Below, in pieces: positions 8,829 to 18,811 of a DNA stretch of 64,000 nt. The stretch comes from Acidobacteriaceae bacterium (GTDB taxonomy: Bacteria > Acidobacteriota > Terriglobia > Terriglobales > Acidobacteriaceae). The DNA lies in assembly GCA_003132445.1 (NCBI GenBank), contig PKXU01000136.1:84576-148575 (forward strand), read 5' to 3'. A program made the translations under genes and the position numbers. The notes under the pieces were generated by a model, which worked only from the letters and a program-made list of their open reading frames with translations, searched no databases and was not told where the DNA came from. Each line of letters starts with the position of its first letter. Position 1 is the stretch's first letter.

Positions 8829-11800
8829 GTGAACCGATTCCACGTGGTTCTACGTCTACTGGTGTGTTTCGTTCTTTTTCTCGCCGGAACCGCAAGCTGG
8901 CCGCAGGTTCCCGAAAATACTTATCAGGATTTGCACTGGCGCATGATTGGCCCGTTTCGTGGCGGCCGCACTCGAGCCGCGGCTGGTGTGCCCAGCCAGC
9001 CCAACGTGTTTTACATCGGTCAGGTGAATGGGGGAGTTTGGAAATCAGACGATTATGGCCGTACCTGGAATCCGATCTTCGATCACGAATCCACGCAATC
9101 CATCGGCGCCATCGCCGTCGCTCCTTCCGATCCCAACATCATTTATGTGAGCAGCGGCGAAGGATTGCATCGTCCCGATCTTTCCGTTGGCAACGGCATT
9201 TACAAATCCGCCGACGCCGGCAAGACATGGACTCATCTTGGACTGCGGGACGGGCAACAAATTCCCTCACTTGCCGTCGATCCGCGCGACCCGAATCGAG
9301 TTTTCGCGGCAGTGCTCGGCCATCCTTACGGGTCCAGCGAAGAGCGAGGAATCTATCGTTCGACCGACGGCGGTCAAAACTGGAAACGAGTTATTTCGAA
9401 GGACGAAAACACGGGCGGCTCCGATGTTGAGATCGATTCCTCCAATCCCGACGTGGTTTATGCCTCGATGTGGGAGGTGCGCGAGGGTCCGTGGGAAGAT
9501 GGCAATGAATTCAATGGTTCCGGAGGCGGCCTTTTTAAATCGACCGACGGCGGCAGCACCTGGCATCCGTTGGCGAACGGACTGCCCAAAGATCTGTCGC
9601 AAATTTACGTTGCCATTGCACCCAACGATTCACGCCGTCTTTACGCGACGCTTTCCACCGCCTCGGGAAAGCTGGGCGTGTACCGCTCGGACGACGCCGG
9701 AGACTCGTGGGCGCAGATCACAAATGATCCTCGCCCATCGGGACGCATCGGCGGCGGCGATCTCCCCATTCCTAAAGTTGATCCGAAAAACCCTGACTTG
9801 CTCTACGTGGTCAGCACGGTCACCATGCGCTCGGCCGACGGTGGCAAGACCTGGTCGGGATTCCGCGGCGCGCCCGGCGGCGACGACTATCAAAATCTTT
9901 GGATCAATCCCAATAACGGCAACATTATTCTGATCGTCAGTGACCAGGGCGCAATCATTACCGTGAATCAGGGCGCGAGTTGGAGTTCCTGGTACAACCA
10001 GCCCACAGCACAGTTTTATCACGCCATTACTACGAATACGTTTCCGTATCAGGTATGCGGCGGACAACAAGAAAGTGGTTCGGCCTGCACGCTGAGTCGC
10101 GGCAACGATGGCGCCATTACCTTCCGAGACTGGCATCCCGTGGGCGTGATCGAGTACGGCTACGTCGCGCCTGATCCGCTCGATCCTGACGTGATCTACG
10201 GGGGCGGCAGAACCGAAGTTTCCAAGTTCCACTTTTCTACGGGGCAAGTGCAAAACGTCACACCGATTCCACTGCGCAATCCGAAATACCGCACCGACCG
10301 CACTGAGCCGCTGATGTTCTCGCCGGTGGACCCGCACGTTTTATATTTCGCCACCAATGTGCTCTTCAAAACTACCGATGGCGGCAATTCCTGGCAACCG
10401 ATCAGCCCAGACTTAACGCGCGAGAATCCGGGCGTGCCCGAAAGCGTCGGAACGCTGGTTCCCAAGGGCGCCGATAAACTACGCGGCGTAATTTACGCGC
10501 TCGCACCGTCTTTCAAAACTCTCGACACGCTTTGGGCCGGTACCGACGACGGCCAATTGTGGATTACGCGCAGCGGCGGAAAGGATTGGTCGAACATCAC
10601 GCCCAAAGAACTCACTGCCTGGAGCAAGGTCACGCAAATCTCGGCGTCGCACTTCGACGAACAGACCGCCTACGCTTCCGTCAGCCGATTCCGTATCAAC
10701 GACATGCATCCTTACATTTACCGCACGCACGATGGTGGAAAGAATTGGATGCTGATCACTGCCGGCCTGCCTGAATTTGGCCCGGTCGATACGGTACGCG
10801 AAGATCCGGTGCGCAAGGGATTGTTGTTCGCAGGTACGGAAAATGCTGTCTGGGTTTCGTTCGACGACGGCGACCACTGGCAGTCGCTGCAACTGAATCT
10901 GCCGCATACTTCCATGCGCGATTTGTGGATTCATGAAAACGATTTGATCGTGGCCACGCATGGCCGTTCATTCTGGATTCTCGACGACATCGTGCTGTTG
11001 CGCGAAACTGCGGCGACGATCGCAAACGGGGTACATTTATTTGCCCCCGCACCTGCTTACCGTGTGCAGCGCGATACCTACACTGACACACCGCTTCCGC
11101 CCGACGAGCCCGCGGCCGCCAATCCGCCCGATGGAGCCATCGTTGACTATTATTTGCCCGCATCAGCTTCTACCGTGACGCTAGAAATTCTGGATGGGCA
11201 CGGACATTTGATACGCCGTTTTTCCAACACCGACAAACCCGACATTACCCAGGAAGAACTGCAGAAGCAGCTGATCCCGCTGTATTGGGTTCGCGAGCCA
11301 CGCCATCTTTCGACCGAGGCTGGAATGCACCGTTGGATCTGGGATTTGCATTATCCGGCGCCAGTCTCTCCGCGCCACGACTATCCCATCTCCGCAATTC
11401 CGCACGATACGCCTCGTTACCCTCTAGGACCGACGGTATTACCTGGAACCTATTCAGTCCGCCTTTCGGTCGACGGAAAAACTTCTACCGCCGCGCTGAT
11501 CATCAAGATGGACCCGCGAGTCAAAACTTCAGCGGCAGGTCTCGATAAGAAATTTCAGGCGGAAACGCGCATGGCTGCCATCATGAATGCAACTGGAGAA
11601 GCCTTGCGTCAAGGCGGATCGATTCGCGCTCAACTCGAAAAGCTCAGCGCGCAAGCGAATACCTCAACTAAAGAGCCGATGGAAGCCTTCGAGAAAAAAT
11701 TAAATGCTCTGTTAGGCGCTGCTGGCGGATTTTTCGCGCCGGTGTCTCAAGATGTCACGCTCGGCCGCGTCAACGGGCAAGCCGGCACGCTCTACTCGGA

Positions 11801-12011
11801 AGTGTGGCAGGCAGATGCCGAACCAACCTCTACCCAAGTGGAAGCGATGTCGGCGACGCAGCGGGAAAGCGCCGATGTTATGAAGCGTTGGAATGACTTC
11901 AAGAACACGGATTTGCCCGCATTCAACGGTGCGATGCGGGAAGCGAACATCCCTGAGCTCCATTTGGAAACGGACATATATCAGGAAGAACCGCAGGCAG
12001 ACGAAGAATAA
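8829..12011 (+). CDS. Secreted BNR/sortilin-type beta-propeller repeat protein
   Basis: 1060 residues from GTG 8829, preceded by a GAGGGGG ribosome binding site. A signal peptide ('LLVCFVLFLAGTASWPQ') opens it. The body repeats 'S-D-G-G-x-T-W' Asp-box motifs ('SDDYGRTWNP', 'SADAGKTW', 'STDGGQNWK', 'STDGGSTWH', 'THDGGKNWM'), the mark of BNR/sortilin (VPS10-like) propellers. The last ~300 residues have an IPT/FlgD-like beta region and a helical tail. Such proteins are abundant and secreted in acidobacteria. Family members are often labelled glycosyl hydrolase, but no catalytic site is evident, so activity is left open. Confidence 0.88.
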   Translation: MNRFHVVLRLLVCFVLFLAGTASWPQVPENTYQDLHWRMIGPFRGGRTRAAAGVPSQPNVFYIGQVNGGVWKSDDYGRTWNPIFDHESTQSIGAIAVAPSDPNIIYVSSGEGLHRPDLSVGNGIYKSADAGKTWTHLGLRDGQQIPSLAVDPRDPNRVFAAVLGHPYGSSEERGIYRSTDGGQNWKRVISKDENTGGSDVEIDSSNPDVVYASMWEVREGPWEDGNEFNGSGGGLFKSTDGGSTWHPLANGLPKDLSQIYVAIAPNDSRRLYATLSTASGKLGVYRSDDAGDSWAQITNDPRPSGRIGGGDLPIPKVDPKNPDLLYVVSTVTMRSADGGKTWSGFRGAPGGDDYQNLWINPNNGNIILIVSDQGAIITVNQGASWSSWYNQPTAQFYHAITTNTFPYQVCGGQQESGSACTLSRGNDGAITFRDWHPVGVIEYGYVAPDPLDPDVIYGGGRTEVSKFHFSTGQVQNVTPIPLRNPKYRTDRTEPLMFSPVDPHVLYFATNVLFKTTDGGNSWQPISPDLTRENPGVPESVGTLVPKGADKLRGVIYALAPSFKTLDTLWAGTDDGQLWITRSGGKDWSNITPKELTAWSKVTQISASHFDEQTAYASVSRFRINDMHPYIYRTHDGGKNWMLITAGLPEFGPVDTVREDPVRKGLLFAGTENAVWVSFDDGDHWQSLQLNLPHTSMRDLWIHENDLIVATHGRSFWILDDIVLLRETAATIANGVHLFAPAPAYRVQRDTYTDTPLPPDEPAAANPPDGAIVDYYLPASASTVTLEILDGHGHLIRRFSNTDKPDITQEELQKQLIPLYWVREPRHLSTEAGMHRWIWDLHYPAPVSPRHDYPISAIPHDTPRYPLGPTVLPGTYSVRLSVDGKTSTAALIIKMDPRVKTSAAGLDKKFQAETRMAAIMNATGEALRQGGSIRAQLEKLSAQANTSTKEPMEAFEKKLNALLGAAGGFFAPVSQDVTLGRVNGQAGTLYSEVWQADAEPTSTQVEAMSATQRESADVMKRWNDFKNTDLPAFNGAMREANIPELHLETDIYQEEPQADEE

Positions 12012-12048
12012 GGTCGATGCGGCTAATTGATCGCTTTAGCGAAACAAA

Positions 12049-14595
12049 TCACAGGGCCTCGACTGCTTTCTGTACCTCCGCCGCAATCTGCTGAGGGTCG
12101 GTGCCCTGCGAAAACTTCATCGCCTCGCCAATCCGGACAGTGATCGTCCAGGGCTTCGCGAATTTCCTGCCGGCTTTCTTCACTTCAAATAATCCGTCAA
12201 TTCGCATGGGCAGAACCGGAATGCCTAGATTTTCTGCCAGCAGCCCAATCCCGGCGCGGAATGGATTCATTTTTCCGTCGGTGGTGTATCGACCCTCTGG
12301 AAACACGAGTACGTTGTAGCCGCGATCGACCGCCTCGCCGGCATAGGCGAAACTGCGCCGGAAGCCTGCTTCGCGTGGCAGGGGAAATAAATTCAACAAT
12401 GACACTCCCAAAATCCACTTCACGCGATCGTAAATCCGTCCTAGAAATCCGCGCTCCGGTGCAGGCGTACGCAGCGCTTCCAGCGCCTCTCCGCGAGTCG
12501 CGATGGCGAGCCGATGCCGAAAACGAGCCGGCAGCGCCGTCAAAATAAATCCCGGATCAACATCTCCAATATGATTCGAAACCACCAGAAGTGGCCCCTT
12601 CATCTCACGCAAATGTTCGCGCCCTTCGATTCGCGGCCGCCCCAGGAGCAGAATCGCAGGACGCATCAGCAAATAGTGCGCCAGCAGCCGAGCCCAGGTC
12701 ACCGGCCAGCGCAAGGTCCAGTTGGGATAGTGATATCCCGGGCCCGACGCTTCGTTTCCACGCAGCATTCGTTCCAGATCTCCCACCGTGCGCACAGCGC
12801 CAAAGCGGCTCTCGCTCAGGTCTACCTGATAGCGGTCTTCCAGCGTGCTTAACAATTCCACGCGATCGAGCGAATTCAGTCCCAGGTCAGAGTCGAGAGA
12901 CGCGTCTTCACTGAATCCCGTCGTCGATCGACCAGTAACCCGCGCAATCAACTCAGCGAGCGGCGTCTTCGCGCCAGTTTCGCCGGGCTGCCCCAGCAAC
13001 TGCTTCTGCGCGACTTCTGCGATCACGTTTCGCCGCGGCTTCTGCGTGTTTGTCCGGGGAAAATCCTCCTGCGGCCACAGAATCCAGATACGCATTCGTT
13101 GATATTCGGCCAACGATTGATTCGCCCGCTTGACCACCTCTTCCAGCTTTACATTTTCCCGGCGGCCATCGCCCCACAGAATCAACACCGCGCACGGCTC
13201 CGCATTCCCGTCGCGCTCAATTCCAACCACCACACAATCCTTCACCTTCGGTTGCTTACGCAACGCCGCCTCAAGATCGTCGGGGTAAATATTCATACCC
13301 CCCGGCGTGACGATCACTTCTTTCTTGCGTCCCTTGAAATAAAGATTGCCGCCTTCATCGAGCGCACCAATATCGCCCGTTCGATACCATCCCTGCGCGT
13401 CCGAGACCTGGTGCGAACCCTGTTCATCCCAGTATCCAGACGCCACCCCTCCGCCGCGAACCAGAATCTCGCCGTCTTCCGCGAGTTTTACTTCGCGCCC
13501 CGGCAATACTTTCCCAATCGATCCCTTGCCCAAGCGAAACGGATGGTTCACGCTGACCAGCGACGTCGTCTCTGTAAGTCCGTATCCCTGGATCACCGCG
13601 TATCCCAGCCGGTCCCAGAATTCCTCCGTTACGTTATCCAGAGCGGCACCGCCTGAAATGAAGGCCCAGAACTTCCAGCCAAACTGTCGGCGAATCGCGC
13701 GAAACCTCCACCAGCGCCGCAGAAAGTGTTGCCCTCGAGCCACCCGAAACCGCTGCTGAAATTTTTCGCTTTCGCCGCGGTCTTCTAAATCGCGTTCGAT
13801 TTTGTGCTTTAACGATTGCAGCATCCGCGGCACACTCACCAACACCGAGACGCGCTCGCGGCGGATCGTGTTCACCACTTCGGAGGGTTTCAGCTCGTCT
13901 TGAAAAATTACCGTACCGCCGAGCAGTGGCGGAAGAAACATTCCCAGGAACTGGCCAAACACGTGGCTAAGCGGCAGCAAGTTAAAAAAGCGCATCGGAT
14001 GCACCCAGCGCTCATACTTCAGATAAGCGCGCATTTCGTGCTGCAGAGGATCGATGTTCGACAGAACGTTCCCGTGAGTGATGATCACGCCTTTCGGCTC
14101 GGCCGTCGTGCCCGACGTGAAAACAATCTGGAGTGCGTCGCCCCGCCCTACTACCACCTTCGGCGGCGCATCGGATGTCGGCTCGCCCGTCTGGCCGAGA
14201 TTTTCCAGACTGACAGTCACCGCTTCGAATTTCTGCGCGACGCACTCTGTCGCATGACGCCGGGAAGCAACCAGCAACCTGGCGGAAACTTGCTGTGAGA
14301 CTCGCATGGCAAAATCGAGCGAGGCACCGTCGTCCATGGGCACAACAATCACACCGCACAGAGCGCATCCGAAAAAAGCCGCGACCCATTGGGCCGAGTT
14401 CTCGCCCCACAGCGTTACCCGTTCGCCCTTGGAGATACCCCGCGTTTCCAGATTGTGGGCAAAGGCGAAGGCCATCTTCAGTATCTGTTGATAAGTAAAC
14501 GATTCGGTACGGTATCCGCGACGCTGCCGGTAGGCGCACTCGTCGTCATGCGCTTGAAAAGTTTCCAGAAAGAATTCTGCGATTGATTCAGCCAT
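12049..14595 (-). CDS. Three-domain fusion: acyl-CoA/ACP synthetase, ACP, 1-acylglycerol-3-phosphate acyltransferase
   Basis: 848 residues from ATG 14595 ('MAESIAEFFLETF'); the track start at 14670 adds 25 residues without domain character. Domain 1 (to ~510) is an adenylate-forming ligase: 'VFTSGTTAEPKGVIITHGN', 'GYGLTETTSLVSV', 'YRTGDIG'. Domain 2 (~540-610) is an acyl carrier protein with Ser in 'LGLNSLDRVEL' for phosphopantetheine. Domain 3 (~640-848) is PlsC-like with NHx4D ('NHIGDVD') and 'FPEGRYTTDG'. It could activate a fatty acid, load it on its own carrier and acylate a lysophospholipid, like an Aas protein with a built-in ACP. No clear ribosome binding site. Confidence 0.9.
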   Translation of the reverse strand: MAESIAEFFLETFQAHDDECAYRQRRGYRTESFTYQQILKMAFAFAHNLETRGISKGERVTLWGENSAQWVAAFFGCALCGVIVVPMDDGASLDFAMRVSQQVSARLLVASRRHATECVAQKFEAVTVSLENLGQTGEPTSDAPPKVVVGRGDALQIVFTSGTTAEPKGVIITHGNVLSNIDPLQHEMRAYLKYERWVHPMRFFNLLPLSHVFGQFLGMFLPPLLGGTVIFQDELKPSEVVNTIRRERVSVLVSVPRMLQSLKHKIERDLEDRGESEKFQQRFRVARGQHFLRRWWRFRAIRRQFGWKFWAFISGGAALDNVTEEFWDRLGYAVIQGYGLTETTSLVSVNHPFRLGKGSIGKVLPGREVKLAEDGEILVRGGGVASGYWDEQGSHQVSDAQGWYRTGDIGALDEGGNLYFKGRKKEVIVTPGGMNIYPDDLEAALRKQPKVKDCVVVGIERDGNAEPCAVLILWGDGRRENVKLEEVVKRANQSLAEYQRMRIWILWPQEDFPRTNTQKPRRNVIAEVAQKQLLGQPGETGAKTPLAELIARVTGRSTTGFSEDASLDSDLGLNSLDRVELLSTLEDRYQVDLSESRFGAVRTVGDLERMLRGNEASGPGYHYPNWTLRWPVTWARLLAHYLLMRPAILLLGRPRIEGREHLREMKGPLLVVSNHIGDVDPGFILTALPARFRHRLAIATRGEALEALRTPAPERGFLGRIYDRVKWILGVSLLNLFPLPREAGFRRSFAYAGEAVDRGYNVLVFPEGRYTTDGKMNPFRAGIGLLAENLGIPVLPMRIDGLFEVKKAGRKFAKPWTITVRIGEAMKFSQGTDPQQIAAEVQKAVEAL

Positions 14596-14741
14596 GAAGT
14601 GAAGGCGTGAAGAAACAACCGGCTCTGTGCCTCTAGGCAAGTTTAGTAGCAGAAGGGAAGAAGCGCACATCCGCCGTGCGGATCTTTAGAAGTTGTCAGG
14701 AGAAGTTATCAAGATTTTCGCAGAAACGGTATCACGGTGCG

Positions 14742-14858
14742 CTAGAACGGCGCATGGCGGTCACCATATTCTTTCGGATAAAGAAGCTTCTTGCCCTCAG
14801 TCGCACGGCGCAGCTTTTCGTCCGCCTCGGGCAGCGAAACGGTTCGAATCCAAGCCAT
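14742..14858 (-). pseudogene. Remnant: N-terminus of a carboxymuconolactone decarboxylase/AhpD-like gene
   Basis: A 38-codon ORF too short for the track reads 'MAWIRTVSLPEADEKLRRAT' and then 'LLYPKEYGD', and stops at TAG. This resembles the start of CMD/AhpD-like proteins, which are normally near 200 residues. Nothing of the C-terminal redox domain follows, so I read it as a decayed 5' fragment. Assignment rests on memory of the family's N-terminus, so confidence is limited. Confidence 0.4.
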
Positions 14859-15221
14859 AACAATATTGCTTCTCGTTCGCGGTTTTTCTAGAATCGGCCG
14901 AAATTACACCGCCCTTCCGGCACTTCCTATAGCGCATTGATACTATCGAGCACTCAACGGGAAATCGCCGACTCTAGGGTCTATCATTTCTCCTGCTGAT
15001 TCCCTTGGTAACCCATTCGTACACTCCCTTCTGGTAACCCTTGGTAACCATGCAGTTCATGACTTCCAGACGTACAATTGGCCTTGTCCGGTAGGTCCAT
15101 CTGCCAATTTGTGGGATGGCCTTCGGAGCATGCCGGTGGTACCTGTCGTAGCCTACCGGGGAAAGTTCCCGAACTTTCGGCGCTTGTGGCGCCAAGACTA
15201 GGGTCTGGAGTTCGCACTCTT
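14859..15221. other. Intergenic region before the large TPR gene
   Basis: 363 bp without a convincing gene. Track ORFs 14974-15195, 14984-15361 (minus) and 15078-15221 (plus) lack protein character. It contains three TGGTAACC repeats (separate entry), and ACTAGGGTCT near 15195 resembles CTCTAGGGTCT near 14972. Confidence 0.5.
15005..15050. repeat. Three copies of YTGGTAACCM, possible regulator sites
   Basis: TTGGTAACCC (15005-15014), CTGGTAACCC (15031-15040) and TTGGTAACCA (15041-15050). The last two abut with a 10-bp period and the first is 26 bp away. The core GGTNACC is dyad-symmetric. Too few and too short for CRISPR. Lies about 170 bp upstream of the TPR gene start. Confidence 0.4.
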
Positions 15222-18200
15222 ATGGCGTTGTTTGGGTTCAACAAGCAAAAGGCTCTTAACAATGCGGAGAAGTACGTCCAGCAGGGCAAAATCCAGAACG
15301 CCATTGCTGAGTACGAAAAGGTCCTCAAGAACGACGCCAAGGATCTGACGGTTACCAACACAGTGGGCGACCTTTATTCCCGCCTCGGCGAAACCGATAA
15401 AGCGACCGTGTGCTTCAAAACTGTGGGCGATGCCTATGCCAGCCAGGGTTTCACGGTTAAGGCCATCGCCATGTACAAGAAGATCTGCAAGCTGCAGAGC
15501 TCTTTGGAGAGCCTGCTGAAACTTGCCGAGCTTTACTCCCAGCAAGGTCTTTTCAATGACGCCCGCGCCCAGTATCTGCAAGTCGCGGAAGAATTCCTGA
15601 AGGCTGGCGAACTCGAGAATGCGGTTCGCATCTTCCAGAAGATTCTGGAAATGGATCCGGAAAACAGCAACATGCGGGTCCGCCTGGCGGAAGTGTATCT
15701 GCGACTTAGTAAAAAAACAGAGGCCTGGCAGATATTCTCCGCCGCAGCCGAAAGCCTGCGCTCCAAAGGATCGCTGAGCGGCGCCGAAGAAATTCTGCAG
15801 CGCATGCTGACTCTCGATCCCGGCAATACCTATGCCTTGCTCATGCAGGGCAAGAACATGATCGAGTCGGGCGACGCTGCCGGAGCGGTTGCGGTCCTGC
15901 AAAAAGTTACTGACATCGATTCCAATCCCGACGGATTGCGCGATCTGCTCAAAGCTTACTTGCAGACCGGCCAGCTCTCTGAAGCCGGAGCCGTGGCCAG
16001 CAAGCTGCTCTCCGTGCACAACGATCTGGGAGCGATTTCGAGCTTTGTCGACGCGCTCATGCATGCCGGCCAGTACGAAAACGCTCTGCAGGTTTTCGAC
16101 CAGCACGCGGAACGGCTGTTGGCGGAAAATTCCGACAAAGTTGTCGACAGCCTGCACGCCATCATTGGCCACGTTCGCGACAATCCGGACTCGTTGCAGA
16201 AATTACTCGACCTGTTTCACAAAGCCGGAGACACCACCCACGTCAGCGAAGTCATGGAACTGCTGGCTCATGCCAGTGTGCAGGCGGGTGACCTGGCGCG
16301 GGCTCGCGATCTTTACCAGAAGTTGGCCACCGTCGAACCGGCGAATCCGCTGCACATGCAGAATTACCAGCAGGTCGTGAGTCAACTGAGCGGCGACGCC
16401 TCCGGGAATAAATTAATAACGCCGGAAGAAGCCGTAGTGCTGGTTGAGGATCTGGAAGCCCAGGCGCCCTCCGTCCATCAGCACTATTCGGACGAGATTT
16501 CGCTTGCGGTTCGCTCTGCTCTCACCGATGCGGAGCTATTCATTTCGTATAACATGCCCGCCAAGGCATTGGGCCCGCTGGTTGGCGCTTTGCCCATGGC
16601 GCCCGACGATCTCCGCATTAATCAGCGACTGGCCGCGTTGCATACCCGCGCGGGCCGTTTCGCCGAGGCTGCAGTCTGCTGCCGAACGCTGCAGCGTGTC
16701 TACTCCGAGGCTGAATACCCGGAAGAAGCGACTCGATACGGCGAACTTGCAGAGCGATATGAGCAACGTTCCTCGATCGCGCCCCCTGCAGCGGATGCGA
16801 CTGGCGCACAAGTTCTGTCCGAGGTTGCTTCGTCCATATCCTCTACCGTTCAAAGTTCTGAGGATCACGATACCGACATTGGCCTGCCTGAGTTTTCCAT
16901 CGGAGAGCCTTCTGTCGACGAAGTTACGCTTGAGGAAGAAGCCCCAGAAGATGCTGCGGCTGCGGTTCCTGCAGCTTCGCCGTGGCCCACCGCGCCCAAA
17001 CAGGCCTCCGAAGTTACGGCCAAAGCTACGGCTGAATCAGAGTTTTCTGTCGTGGACGCGTCCTCTGCGCCCGCGGACGAGACAGATGCGTCATCCACTG
17101 AGATTGATCTCTCTTCGGAATGGGATGACGCCATCACCATTGAAACGGACACTCCGGGGACGGAACCGGCGGAAGTGGGAGATGCAGAGGCTCCCGCCGA
17201 TGAAGTTCCCGAATCCAGCAAAGTCGCCGAGACTGTCGACGAAATTCGTTTCTATGTGGCTCAGGGCATGCCCGCGCAAGCCATGGCGGCCCTCGCCAAG
17301 CTTCAAACTCTGACCAGCGATCAAGCCAAGCTCGATCAACTCCGCGCTGAAGTGGAAGCTGCCGCCGAACCGGCGGAGGAAGACTCTTCTACGCCAGCGG
17401 AACCCGTATTCGAAGAACTTACGGCCGGCGATATCCCGAGCATCGAGGTTTCTCTTGAGGAACCTCCTGTCGCCGAAGCTACAACTGAAACACCAGCCGC
17501 CGATGAACCCGCAATTGTTGCTGCCGTGCCGGCAGTCGAAGAGATTCCGGGCGTCGCCGAAGCTGTAGTTGAACCCGAGTCTGCGCCCGTGGTTCCTGAG
17601 ACCATACCGGGACCTGAACCGACCGTTCTAAAGGAATTTGTTTCCGATTTGGAAACGTCATTGGGCGATGGCTTCTTGCCTGAGACGGCAAAGTTAGTTC
17701 CCGCCGCGGCAACGCCGATACCCGCAGCCTTTGCTGTCTCCGCTTCAACTGCACACGCCGAGCCCGCAGCCGCAGCTGAAACCGCTGCACCGGTTCTTGG
17801 AGAGTTTGTCGCCGACATTGAAGCGTCTCTCGGAGAAGATTTCTTAAAAGCTGCGCCGGTTGCTCAAGCGGAGCCTTTAGCGCCCGCAAAAGCTGCGCCT
17901 AAGCCAGCCGCTCCGATTTCTGAGCCGGTATTCGCCAAGCCAGCTGCCGTTCACCCGGTCGCCGCCCAGCCAGCCGTCGCCGCAAGGGTCATTCCGCCTT
18001 TGGCAGCCAGTGCTGCCGCATCGGCCTCGCCGGTGCATCACGTCGCACCGCCCCCGGCAACGGCGCCAGTGCAGGAGCCGACTCCAGCCGCCGCTTGGCA
18101 AGCTCCAGCCGTTCATGCTCCTACGCCGCAGCCGCCGGTTTCCCATGCTCCGGCTGTTCATTCTTCGGCCATTCCTGCTGCGACAGTCCACACGGCGCCT

Positions 18201-18731
18201 GTTTCTGCCGCTTCAGCTCATATTTCCGCCGCTCATGTTTCGCCAGCGGCCCCCAAAGCGTCGCCGTTCGGCGACGACGCTGGGGTTGATCTCGCCGAAA
18301 TGTTTGGCGAACTTAAACACGATCTCGAAGCCGACGTCGCTTCTAGCGACGAGGATCCTGAAACTCATTACAACCTGGGCATCGCCTTCCGCGAAATGGG
18401 CTTGCTGGATGAAGCGATCGGAGAGCTGCAGAAGGCATGCCAGTCTTTCGATCACGGAAAGCCGTTTCCGCAGATCATGCAGACCTATACCTGGCTGGCG
18501 CAGTGCTTCCTGGAAAAAGGCGTACCCGAAGCCGCCGTTCGCTGGTATGACAAAGCTCTTAAGGTTTCCGGCATCGATAGCGAAACCCGCGTTGCGCTCC
18601 ACTACGAACTGGCTGCGGCCTACGAGGCCGCCGGCGACAAGCCTTCCGCCGTGCATCACTTCATGGATGTCTACGGCAGCAATATCGATTACCGCGACGT
18701 CGCCGAGCGCATCAAGGCCCTGAAGTCGTAG
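15222..18731 (+). CDS. Large TPR-repeat protein with Ala/Pro/Glu-rich central region
   Basis: 1169 residues from ATG 15222 ('MALFGFNKQKALNNAEKYV'); the track's earlier start (15078) adds 48 residues of no character. The N-terminal ~500 residues are tandem TPR units ('GKIQNAIAEYEKVLKND' and following). A long acidic, Ala/Pro-rich linker follows, then a final TPR block ('DPETHYNLGIAFREMGLLDEAI'). Within the linker a short segment occurs twice: 'LKEFVSDLETSLGDGF' (~803-818) and 'LGEFVADIEASLGEDF' (~859-874). No signal peptide, so probably a cytoplasmic scaffold. Exact partners unknown. Confidence 0.85.
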   Translation: MALFGFNKQKALNNAEKYVQQGKIQNAIAEYEKVLKNDAKDLTVTNTVGDLYSRLGETDKATVCFKTVGDAYASQGFTVKAIAMYKKICKLQSSLESLLKLAELYSQQGLFNDARAQYLQVAEEFLKAGELENAVRIFQKILEMDPENSNMRVRLAEVYLRLSKKTEAWQIFSAAAESLRSKGSLSGAEEILQRMLTLDPGNTYALLMQGKNMIESGDAAGAVAVLQKVTDIDSNPDGLRDLLKAYLQTGQLSEAGAVASKLLSVHNDLGAISSFVDALMHAGQYENALQVFDQHAERLLAENSDKVVDSLHAIIGHVRDNPDSLQKLLDLFHKAGDTTHVSEVMELLAHASVQAGDLARARDLYQKLATVEPANPLHMQNYQQVVSQLSGDASGNKLITPEEAVVLVEDLEAQAPSVHQHYSDEISLAVRSALTDAELFISYNMPAKALGPLVGALPMAPDDLRINQRLAALHTRAGRFAEAAVCCRTLQRVYSEAEYPEEATRYGELAERYEQRSSIAPPAADATGAQVLSEVASSISSTVQSSEDHDTDIGLPEFSIGEPSVDEVTLEEEAPEDAAAAVPAASPWPTAPKQASEVTAKATAESEFSVVDASSAPADETDASSTEIDLSSEWDDAITIETDTPGTEPAEVGDAEAPADEVPESSKVAETVDEIRFYVAQGMPAQAMAALAKLQTLTSDQAKLDQLRAEVEAAAEPAEEDSSTPAEPVFEELTAGDIPSIEVSLEEPPVAEATTETPAADEPAIVAAVPAVEEIPGVAEAVVEPESAPVVPETIPGPEPTVLKEFVSDLETSLGDGFLPETAKLVPAAATPIPAAFAVSASTAHAEPAAAAETAAPVLGEFVADIEASLGEDFLKAAPVAQAEPLAPAKAAPKPAAPISEPVFAKPAAVHPVAAQPAVAARVIPPLAASAAASASPVHHVAPPPATAPVQEPTPAAAWQAPAVHAPTPQPPVSHAPAVHSSAIPAATVHTAPVSAASAHISAAHVSPAAPKASPFGDDAGVDLAEMFGELKHDLEADVASSDEDPETHYNLGIAFREMGLLDEAIGELQKACQSFDHGKPFPQIMQTYTWLAQCFLEKGVPEAAVRWYDKALKVSGIDSETRVALHYELAAAYEAAGDKPSAVHHFMDVYGSNIDYRDVAERIKALKS

Positions 18732-18811
18732 AATAGCGCGATGGCTTTCCTCCCGAGTTTTCTCCCCTCGCGGTCCGGTGCGCGCTTTGGGGATATCTTT
18801 GCCGTCTCTCC

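Noticed and set aside
15005-15050. Possible CRISPR from TGGTAACC repeats
   Set aside because: Units are 8-10 bp, only three copies, spacers unequal or absent, no cas genes.
15198-16172. 324-codon minus-strand ORF antisense to the TPR gene
   Set aside because: The plus strand has clear TPR units; this is a mirror frame.
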